Shown here piece after piece: positions 33,301 through 42,600 of a stretch of 64,000 nucleotides of DNA. Below the pieces are notes generated by a model. The model did not search any database, was not told the DNA's origin, and saw only the letters and a list, made by a program, of their open reading frames with translations. This stretch comes from Aptenodytes patagonicus (Eukaryota > Chordata > Aves > Sphenisciformes > Spheniscidae), in the NCBI RefSeq assembly GCF_965638725.1, contig NC_134950.1:8618101-8682100 (forward strand), written 5' to 3'. Every line of letters begins with the position of its first letter. Position 1 is the stretch's first letter. The translations under genes and the position numbers were made by a program.

Positions 33301-35656
33301 TCCTTTACTAAATGCACTTTTTAAACTAAAGGATTATAAAAATCTTCAGTGTTTAAATAATCTCCTGGAAGTATAATCTGGAAGATGAAATGCTATACTG
33401 AGAGAAAAGTCTAAGACTGCAATTACCCTGCAGCCATCAAAGCGATTATGCTGAAAACTAGAAAAAACTGAGTTCACTGTAAACTAGTTAGTTCACTGTA
33501 AAGTGAAGAAAAAGCTGATTCAGTTTGCCAAGAACTTTGTCTAAAATGAATTGCTTTAATCTGTCTATGAATAAATACAAACTGTAAATTAGATTTTTTC
33601 TGATCTGGGGAGGGGGAAGTTCTGGGACAATTTGGCAACTGGAGTTCAAGGGCTAAAAATTAGATGCTTGGGATCTGTTAAGTTCTGCCCTCTGTGATAT
33701 TCATTAATGTTGAATTAACAAAGTTCTATTCAGTTACCAGACTGGCTGGCTTTGGCAGTTGCCTTCCATATATTCCAACGGACATAAAAGCAAGCCTTGT
33801 ATTGTTTCTCTGAAAAGAGGCACAATAATATGTTCAGTCCTGTTGGATGAAAAATTGAAGACACATTTTCTAACCTAAATGTTGAAATCCAGACTTTCAG
33901 AGGTAATTAGTATTTGCAGCTTCTGTTAACTAGAGTATCAAGCTTAGGATAATTGTGAGCTGTAATTCTAGAAAAGTAAATCCACTTGTTGATTAATGAT
34001 TAATTGATGCATCTACAAACAGAGAGGACTACTAGAATTTTATGTTTCTGTCCCCAGTGATTAAACTCTTACTCCACTTTAATATAGCGCCTTATTTAGA
34101 AAAAGAGAATCAAAGAAGAATTTCAAGATATGGATTTATGACCCCCTGTACATTATCTCATACCTTCCATTACTATTATTTTGTTGTCATTACGCCTTGT
34201 ATTATACTCTCCCATTTCTTGCTGTGTTCAGCTGAATTTCAGGGCCATTCTTGAGTGTATATCACAGAGTGCTTAATAGTGTGAATGTTCATGTTGAAGG
34301 GAACAGTAGCAAGCACGATGATAATATTTATGGCATCCCTTAGCTTATAATGTTCCTAGTCTGTAAGCAAGTCTGTTTTGTATTTATCCTGAAAGCATTA
34401 CTCATAGAAGCCAAACCATACAAACATTAACATTTTTGAGTTCAATGATATGGGAAAACCACACTGGTATAGAATACAGGTATGCCCATTTAGTCCAGTT
34501 CTGCAGAATCTGCTCTTTGATGTATTTTTTGCAAATTAGCTGCAGTGTTTTGTAAACCTCTTTGTACATTTTAATATACACTGAGCAAAATTGTTACTTC
34601 ATTTTATATTATTTCTTTTTTACAGTTTCTCATGCTGCTGTTTTTTTCCTTATCTCTAGCATTTACATATCAGTAAAGTTGTTCCTGTTTGCATTTCTTC
34701 CTGTATTTGAGGGTGTTGTCAATAATGAAGACTATTATTAGGAATTGCATATATTCCAATGAATTTGTTATTTGTGAGCTTATGTCCTGCCCTGTAGATT
34801 GTGTGCTCTTTGGGAAAGGATTTATTGGTACTTCGGTGTGAAAAATGAAAGCCTCGTTTTGTTACAGTTACTAAATAACTGTTACCACCATAGAATATAA
34901 TAATAATAACAGTAATGGTAATAGTAACAACAATAACAAAACCAAAACCAATAATAATAATTTAATAGGAAATAAATAGAAAGACATAGGTTCAGCTTCT
35001 GAGTGGGTATCAGTCAGCTGATTTCCACTAGCTAAGATTCTGACCTGCAGCATTTTAACAGCTTAAGATTTGTCCATGGACATCAATTTGCTAGGGCTGT
35101 AGCACCTTACATGAGTGTATACTGATGGAGTGAACACATATTCAAAATACTTCTGATGCACTGTAATAATAATGCTATAAAGCTTATTTTTGTCGTGACA
35201 CAGAAATATATTTTATATTGCATTGTTTTACGCATTTAACAAATAAACTTGTAATGTGTTAAAGCGATAAAGTGAATTTCTTCGGGGAAGGCATGCCAGA
35301 TGGGACCCTTTTTCTTCTTCCTCAACTCCATTCTCCTATTCGTAATGTGGCTCATTACATTATCTCTGTCATGTATATTGCTTCAAGCTAAGAATTTGGG
35401 CTTGTGCTACTTAGAGCTCTTAGTACATAATTTGAGTGAAAAATAGCTGCATGAAAATAATGAACACAATAAGGTCAATACATGTAAATATAAACTTTTA
35501 TTTAATTTGAAATATTTGAAATAAATGAATGCAAAAGTCTTTTGAGAAGTTGTACAACATGGTACCTGCAAGTTACATTGAATTTTGTATATGTATATTG
35601 CATTGATGTTGTACAGGCTGCAAACATTTTGTTGCATGAAGCATATTGAAAAAGCA
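30344..35656. other. Intergenic stretch between duplication copies
   Basis: No gene was recognised. It contains a T/C-rich run near 30,360-30,376, a small tandem GTTCACTGTAAA duplication at about 33,473-33,503, and a trinucleotide-rich tract at 34,894-34,965. The open frames are short and unconvincing. Confidence 0.5.
34894..34965. repeat. Imperfect AAT/AAC trinucleotide tract
   Basis: Mixed ATA, AAC and AAT units run through about 70 bp, with ATAATAATAA blocks at both ends. It is a decayed microsatellite. Confidence 0.85.
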
Positions 35657-36670
35657 GCTCATACATAGGCCACCATGCTGCAAGCGTGTACGTATGTGCT
35701 GGATTTATGAATTATCATTCTTTCACTTTCTATGCATCAGAAAATTCTTCTGTGTGTAAAATCTAAAATGCTGCTAAGACTAAAAACATTTGGGATTATC
35801 TGAATTTTTATGTGGTGAAAGTGAAGGTCAACAAGGACATTTTAGCAGGGCCTGTTGCGACAGGACAAGGGAGAATGGTTTTAAACTAAAAGAGGGTAGA
35901 TTCAGACTAGATATAGGGAAGACATTTTTTACGCTGAGGGTGGTGAAACACTGGCCCAGGTTGCCCAGAGAGGTGGTGGATGCCCCATCCCTGGAAACAT
36001 TCAAGGTCAGGTTGGACGGGGCTCTGAGCAACCTGATGTAGTTGAAGATGTCCCTGCCCACGGCAGGGGGGTTGGCCTAGATGATCTTTAGAGGTCCCTT
36101 CCAACCCAAACTATTCTATGATTCTATGACTGTTTCTGAAACTGTGTCAGGGTTCAGGAGTTCAAGGTATTGCAAGGGCAACAAGACAATCTGGCAGACC
36201 TCTTAGCCTTTGAATTGAATATATGGGAAGTTAGAAACAAGAAGGCACAGCTTGGAGAGCCATATTGCAATGATAGTCTCATGTTTTGAGCATCCAAGGG
36301 TCTTAGCACAATACCTCAGATACTCAAGGATGGTCTGTTACACTTTGTCACTCTGTCATTATTCCCAATGAAATCAAGGCCACCAGGTTAGGACTAGAGC
36401 ATTCCAAACGCATGCTCCAAAGCACTGCTTTCTGACTTCCTGAATAGTTTAGCCCTGAGTCATAAACAAAGCTGTTCTTCACAAGAGGAAAACAAATAGA
36501 CTCTGAGAGCTTTTCAGTCACTGGTGTACAGAGAATACCTCTTTTGTGCTCATCACAAGTGAGAAGTTACCTGCTCAAACAAGCAGTCCTACAGCTTAAC
36601 TAAATTTGGCAATTCAGAACCTACATAAATACTCATTATAACAAACCGTGGTTTAAATCAGGACGCACAG
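35657..36670 (+). repeat. Segmental duplication, copy B (interrupted by CR1)
   Basis: This is the direct repeat of 29,621-30,343. A CR1 3' end (35,844-36,128) interrupts it, so copy A shows the pre-insertion arrangement. The right edge, at about 36,670 just after GGACGCACAG, coincides with the start of a truncated LTR fragment. The duplication breakpoint and the LTR truncation are therefore probably one event. Confidence 0.93.
35844..36128 (+). mobile_element. CR1 LINE 3' end inserted in duplication copy B
   Basis: It begins TTAGCAGGGCCTGTTGCGAC and encodes remnants TRENGFKLKEGRFRLDIGKTF and REVVDAPSLETFK. It ends GATCTTTAGAGGTCCCTTCC, then ATTCTATGATTCTATG. It belongs to a different CR1 subfamily from the 15 kb copy, judging by the protein remnants and 3' UTR wording. 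About 285 bp long, in plus orientation. Confidence 0.94.
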
Positions 36671-36940
36671 GTAGAATAGTTTGAAGTGAAGTTGATCCGG
36701 GAAGAAGGGAGGAGCGGAGGGAAGGTGTTTTTAGATTTGTTATTATTTCTCAGTATCCTGCTCTGTTTAATTGGCAATAAATTAAATTAATTTCTCCAAG
36801 TTGAGTCTGTATGATCTCCCTGTCCTTATCTCAATCCATGAGCTTTTCATCATATTTCCTCCCTCTGTCCTGTGGAGGGAGGGGGAGTGAGAGTACGGCT
36901 GGGTAGGCACCTGGCAGCTAGCCACGGTCGACACACCACA
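36671..36940 (+). mobile_element. LTR 3' fragment (same family as 7,649-8,747)
   Basis: It is collinear with 8,441-8,747. Shared words are GTAGA, GTGAAGTTGA..CCGGGAAGAAGGGAGG, CAATAAATTAAATTAATTTC and TGTCCTTATCTCAA, ending CACACCACA. It keeps the polyadenylation signal (near 36,775) but has lost the promoter half and the internal minisatellite. It abuts copy B of the duplication. Confidence 0.9.
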
Positions 36941-38515
36941 CCTTAGTATATTGCAATTTAATTAACTGCTGATTTTATATTTCTTTCTTCAGAACTATCA
37001 TATAGAATCTCTGCAAAAGGGATGGAAAAAACCCATGTTTTTATCAAAATGAAATAATGTAGGTATTTCTGTGCGATACAATGTAGACACAGCATTTAAA
37101 ATACTGGACACAGCAAGAACAAGATTTTTTTCTTCTTCTTCTTGAAATTGATTACCTTGATTATGAGCTATGCTCTCAAGTAAAAAATTAATAGTTCTAG
37201 GAAAAGGTGCAGCTATAAAAGTCACTATTTGAAGGGGCCTGCAATTTAATATGAAATAAATGGGCAGGTAGCAGAAGGCCTCGCCAGTGGCCCTTCTTTA
37301 GTCTCTGTGGCTCTGTAGGGTGGCCGTGGGCCACAGGGTGATGCTGTCCAACCAGCTGTGTGCACATCCTTGTCCTCAGCCTGGATTTGTTACTTACCCA
37401 GTCAGACAGACCAGGACAAGGACTAGGGAGTTAAACTAACATGCATTAACTACTTCTGCTCCTTTGTGCCTCATTATCTCCACAAAACCTAGTGGCTTTA
37501 ACTCAATGACATGTCCTTTCTCCTATCCTCTCAATAGCAATACAACTAGAAAGTTGCAGAGTGGCTGTGAGGAGTTCCATGTGTTACATCAGAGGTAAAT
37601 GACTTAATAAATTAATTTGATAATTTAAAAAAAAAATCCTACAGCCTTGTTTAAACTTATATGTGAATTTCCTGTTAGTAGAAGATGATCTTTAGGTTTG
37701 ATTAGACCTTTAGGTTAATGAAGACCCATGTTAGCAAAGAGGGATGAAATACCTACTGACTTTCCTGATGTTTCCACTTTGATCCGGTGACAATTTTGCC
37801 AGTTCATCTTCTGTAACTGAAGTTTTAGAGTCATTGATGAGGGCTGTTACAAGGTTGTGATTGAGGCATGACATGGCAATAAACAGGATATATGAACTTA
37901 CAAAGAAGAAAATATGAGCTTAAATCTAAGTATAAAAAAACCTTTATTATTTTGTGAGCAAATGTACGCTATGTCAGAATACTTCTTGCACTGCTGAATT
38001 GGACTGAACTCAAACTGGTGGCCAGCAGATCAGAATAAGATGAAGGACTCCGTAAAGCTCATTAGTGATATCTTGAGACGTGTAGTCCCATCCAGTTTCT
38101 TTGAGGTTTAAGGTGCCATAACTTTGCCAGTTGGGAACTTAATCAAGTATGTGAAGCAATGCTACATTATTATATTAACTGCAAAATAGGAAATGTCAGA
38201 CATGAGAATTTCTGTAGCTATCTGAGCAGCTGCCTGAGGCCTCCAGCCATAACTCTTACGCATTAGCTTTGTTAGAAGGTAACTTCACCAAGGGTGAAGT
38301 TATAGTATGGTAATGGCAGGAGAGAGTCCACAGAAACCTGCAGGAGGGCATAATATCCATGTCCACAGCACAACAAATTTCACGCTGCTTGTGTGACCTG
38401 ATCTATGAGTTAAATACAGTGGTAAGAGATATTTTGAGGCGGCGACCTGCTGGGAGAATCTCCCAGGTAAAAGGTGGAGGACAGGAGCATTCCCTGTGAG
38501 GATATGTCCTCGAAA
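36941..38515. other. Intergenic, no gene seen
   Basis: This unassigned AT-rich spacer lies between the LTR fragment and the next CR1. No exon, RNA gene or recognisable repeat family was found. Confidence 0.5.
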
Positions 38516-39195
38516 GACTCTGGGGGTGTTGGTCGACAGCCGGCTGAATATGAGCCAGCCGTGTGCCCAGGCGGCCAAGAAGGCCAACAGCATCCTGGCT
38601 TGTATCAGAAATAGTGTGGCCAGCAGGAGCAGGGAAGTGATCGTGTCCCTCTACTCGGCACTGGTGAGGCCGCACAGGCTCGAATACTGTGTTCAGTTTT
38701 GGGCCCCTCACTACAAGAAGGACATTGAGGTGCTGGAGCGTGTCCAGAGAAGGGCAACGAGGCTGGTGAGGGGTCTGGAGCACAAGTCTTCTGAGGAGCG
38801 GCTGAGGAAACTGGAACTGTTTAGCCTGGAGAAGAGGAGGCTGAGGGGAGACCTCATCGCTCTCTACAACTCCCTGAAAGGAGGTTGTAGCGAGGTGGGT
38901 GTCGGTCTCTTCTCCCAAGTAACAAGTGATAGGACGAGAGGAACTGGCCTCAAGTTGCACCAGGGGAGGTTTAGATTGGACATGAGGAAAAATTTCTGCA
39001 CCAAAAGGGTTGTCAAGCATTGGACCAGGCTGCCCAGGGAAGTGGTGTAGTCCCCATCCCTGGAGGTATTTAAAAGACATGTAGATGTGGCGCTTAGGGA
39101 CATGGTTTAGTGGTGGACTCGGCAGTGTTAGGTTAACGGTTGGACTTGATGATCTTAAAGGTCTTTTCCAACCTAAATGATTCTATGATTCTGTG
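38516..39195 (+). mobile_element. CR1 LINE, 3' part, one nonsense change
   Basis: A single frame from about 38,517 encodes CR1 C-terminal ORF2 words [37 protein letters not shown] and [12 protein letters not shown]. It breaks at a TAG (39,048-39,050) where the 15 kb copy reads GAG (VVESPS). It has a 3-base insertion (RPHRLEY for RPHLEY). The tail ends ATGATTCTATGATTCTGTG. It is the same subfamily as the copies at 15 kb and 24 kb. It lies about 300 bp upstream of the DNAAF11 promoter region. Confidence 0.95.
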
Positions 39196-39619
39196 AATCA
39201 CGGGAACAGGCAGCTTCCATAGCCAACAGAAAACATGCTTTCAGCCCAAAATGTGTTAGGCAGACTAGTTGATGAATATGCAGGAGGAGGACAAAAGTGT
39301 CATACAAAGGATAGATGAAAGATACATGCCTGAGGAAAAGGGATTTCATATATGATTGCCCAGCCAAAGAAAGGGGTCAGGAGCAGCCAGAGTCGTAGAA
39401 ATCTCACTTCTGGATTATACAAAAGCCATTTCGCTTCTTGGGCAGGCACACAAGTGCTTCTGGCTGCTCTGACGTAAGGACACGTCAAAGTGGGTACAGA
39501 AAAAGCACACAACCCGACGGACCGCCGGGCGGTGAAGGCCCGGGGGAGGGGAGCCGGCCCACAGCAGCGCCCGGAGCCGCCGCAGCAGCCGCCCCGCCCG
39601 CGGCCTCCCGCCCGGCCCC

Positions 39620-39633
39620 GTTGCCATGGCAGC
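39620..39633 (+). promoter_or_regulatory. RFX X-box GTTGCCATGGCAGC
   Basis: The imperfect palindrome matches the X-box consensus (GTTGCCATGGCAAC) at 13 of 14 positions, differing only at the penultimate A to G. RFX2/RFX3 bind such sites in promoters of ciliary genes. DNAAF11 is one, and the distance to its start codon (52 bp) is typical. Confidence 0.75.
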
Positions 39634-39676
39634 GCGGTGGCGTCCTGTAATGGCGGCGGCGGCGGCGGGGAGCTGA
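39626..39676 (+). other. Possible upstream ORF before DNAAF11
   Basis: ATG at 39,626 (inside the X-box) opens a 16-codon frame, with a second in-frame ATG at 39,650, ending at TGA 39,674-39,676. That is eight bases before the DNAAF11 ATG. The frame includes a run of five GCG codons. It matters only if transcription starts upstream of it, which is unknown. Confidence 0.35.
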
Positions 39677-39684
39677 AGGCGGCC

Positions 39685-39694
39685 ATGGTGCGGA
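39685..39694 (+). CDS. DNAAF11: DNAAF11 coding exon 1 (10 coding bases)
   Basis: ATGGTGCGGA is followed by a perfect donor, GTGAGT. The final A joins TC of exon 2 to make Ile4, giving M-V-R-I-T-E-E-L, collinear with human M-G-W-I-T-E-D-L. The ATG has a good context (GGCC before, G after). The 5' UTR extent is unknown. Confidence 0.9.
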
Positions 39695-42600
39695 GTGAGT
39701 GTCGCCGAAAGCCGCTTTCCTCCCCTCCCCCGGGCCCCTTCTCGTCTCCCCAGGACGTGTCCCACTCCCTGGCCACCATGTTCCCTCTCCACACACTTGT
39801 CCCCCTTCCCCGCCATCCCCTACTCCCCTGGCAGCCCCTCTCCCCTCCTGCCTCCCTTGCTCTCTTCACCCTGCTTGATTATCTGGTCTCTTTCCTCCCT
39901 GGTAATAACAACCCATTTTATTTCACCAAGCCCAGCACAGGGGTGCATTTGCCTCCCGAAACAGCCCCCGAGAGGCCCAGCAGCGGGGTTGTGCAGGCAG
40001 GAACCCCTCTGTGTGTGGGGCAGCCCCCTGGAAGGGGAGATGCTTGACGGGATGGCTTGTGTCTGGGCCTAGAGCTGTCAGCGCTGTCCTTTCCCTGCAG
40101 TTACAAATTTTCAACACCACATGATAATTTATTGTTTTTAGGCAGAAGTAGCCAATGCAGATGCTTTATCAGAGACATAAAAAAACCCTTAATGAGGTTA
40201 AAATACGCCATACTATTACTTATGAATCTATAATCTTTTAGCAGTAAAGCAGTATGACCTAAAAGACTGAGTGCTCATACATATCACTCAGGAAAAAAGC
40301 TACTGAGGAATTCCCTTCCTCTGTGATTTTCCCTGTAATCTGCTTTGATTGTATACCATCACTGGACTGCCAGTCCCTTGCTGGGCTAAAAAAGTGCTCT
40401 GGAAAGGAACTCCTTCTCTCTGCATGAAGCTGGCAGATGCCTGCTTTGATCAGGCACTGCCTGAAGGAGAATGGCTTCATCTCCTGAACAGCATGGCATG
40501 AATTTGAGTCTTAAAATAATGGTTGCATACTTAACTTTTCTGAAACGCAGGTTCTCCCACTGTTTCTTGATATACCTGCAACTGTCCACCTGCTTATTCT
40601 TTCAATTTCTTTAATGCTTTCCTTCGTATCTGCTCCTTTTTGAGTAAAACATGTAATTTTTGGAAGCCCAGCTGTAAGATCTTCAAGATCTGTTGTTATC
40701 TCCAGTTATCATCCAGTTATCTCAGTGGTCCATTCTCCTGTTACTGCACACAACATCAGATAATCTGGCTAATGAACTTCTCAGTGAGAAATAATGTTAC
40801 AATGCGTTTTGTCAGTGTCCTGGGAAAGTTTTTATTTAAAATTTGTTGTTTTGTCTTGCAAGTTTGTTTCCATTGTTCCTCTTAAATGAACTAGTTAGCA
40901 TACAAAATGTCAAATATTCACTCAGTTCCCTACATCAGGTCCCCAAAATAGGTCTCTAAAGCCTCACTGTAGATTCTGTTGGGAATGATTGTCTCTGCTT
41001 TGCAAACCATCTGGTAATGAAAGTGGATGTTTTTGCATAATCACTGCAACAATCACTTAAATTTTCTTTTCATCAGCAAAGGGAAATCTGACTGTAATAA
41101 AACTCTGTCCAGAATAGTTTGTATGACTTCTTTTTGTATAAAGGATATAGAGCATAATGTCTCCAATGTGCTTGTATGCAGATTGTGGAATATTGTTGTT
41201 TTCTTGCTCAGAAATACCTGTTTGCACTGGAAATACTGGCACAGAAAGATCTGCCACCAAACACATTAGTAAGCAGGCCTTTTTTTTTTTTTAATTTCCA
41301 GCAGATTTGCCAAGTAACTTATTAGAAATGCCAATGGTTTTCATATTTTCTGTGAAGACTAAAATATTTAGTCACAATTATTGTCATTTTTTTCTGTTTT
41401 CTCTATTAATTTAATCAGGTTTAATCAATGGGCTGTTGAATGGAAGATGGTTGTTCAGATGCGGCAAACCCGCCCAACATGATTAAAAAGGAAAAAGACA
41501 CTTACCTTTCCCAATATGCTTTATGTGCAGACAGGATCCCCTCTTACATCAATATCAGTATCACCATTACATAATTCTGTAAACCATGTCAGATGAAACG
41601 CTGTTGAACAGAAGGGAGATTTAACCGTGGTCATCTGTAAATAATATAATATATGCAAACCCAGTTTCACTGCTTTCCCAAAGGCTGTAGATAGAGGACC
41701 TGCACTGACACGTGCGAGTTTGGGCTGTGTTGGTACATAGTTTACCCAGCTTGCAGCAGACCAGTCCATGTGAAAGTGTGCAAGCCATTCCAGGACCACT
41801 GATAAAACTGGATGATTTCGCAAAACCTCACTGAGACAAAGAAGTGATGAAAGAATACTTTTACTTAATGCATGGTGGGAACAATTTGTTTTCACAGATC
41901 TCTAAACTTTTTACTTATTTTTCTTCAGAGTCTGTTTGAAAGGCTTGCTAGTCTTTTTTTGGCATTAACAATCATGAAAATACCTATGCTAATTTGATAA
42001 AACCCTAGGTTTTTAAGCAGTACTTCACTGTAGTTCCCTGCTTGTCAAGGAGAGGAAAATGCTAGGGCTTTTTTGGTGCAGTGGGCTGGAAACAAAGTAA
42101 TAACATCTAGCTCAAGAGTGAGCACTGGTTCTCATAGAATTTCTTTACCGTCATTATACAGAGCCTTTTCACTGTTTGAAAGATTGCCTGGCATTAAATA
42201 TTACTATGTGAAAACTCTAAACCCAGGTCTCCAGTGTCTTTTGGCCACTGAAACTCCTTTGCTAGCTGCTAATGAGTTGTTAGTGCTTAAGAAATACCCA
42301 GGATTAAATTTCATTCTAACATAAACATTTATAAGCATGAATTAGTTATGGCTTTGCCTCAAGCACTGAAAAAGTAAAAAATATCTGCCCACTTTCAGCT
42401 TTCATCCTGCTTATTTCTGTGCACACTGTGCTGGCAGAAGACTATGATGACACACTGTAGCTAGTTTACTTTTTGTGAACATCTGGCATCAGGAAATAAA
42501 AGAGCATAAAACACTCCATTGCTTGTCTACATGAATCAATCTGCAACCCAAGCTATGCTGAAAATAATGGATGCTGGATTAATTTCTGCAAGGGTTGTAT

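Larger units (their letters stand above)
39500..39730 (+). promoter_or_regulatory. DNAAF11: DNAAF11 CpG-rich promoter
   Basis: A short GC-rich, CpG-dense island surrounds the DNAAF11 start codon. It contains an RFX X-box 52 bp upstream of the ATG, GGCGG runs and no TATA box. GC-richness fades into C-rich pyrimidine sequence within intron 1, from about 39,715 to 39,900. Confidence 0.85.

Noticed and set aside
38403-39080. Minus-strand frame of 225 codons
   Set aside because: It is the antisense shadow of the CR1 ORF2 fragment. The same antisense frame appears over the CR1 copy at 15 kb.
39300-40072. Long frames on both strands around the DNAAF11 promoter
   Set aside because: GC- and C-rich sequence gives low-complexity translations. 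The true coding content here is the 10-base exon 39,685-39,694.
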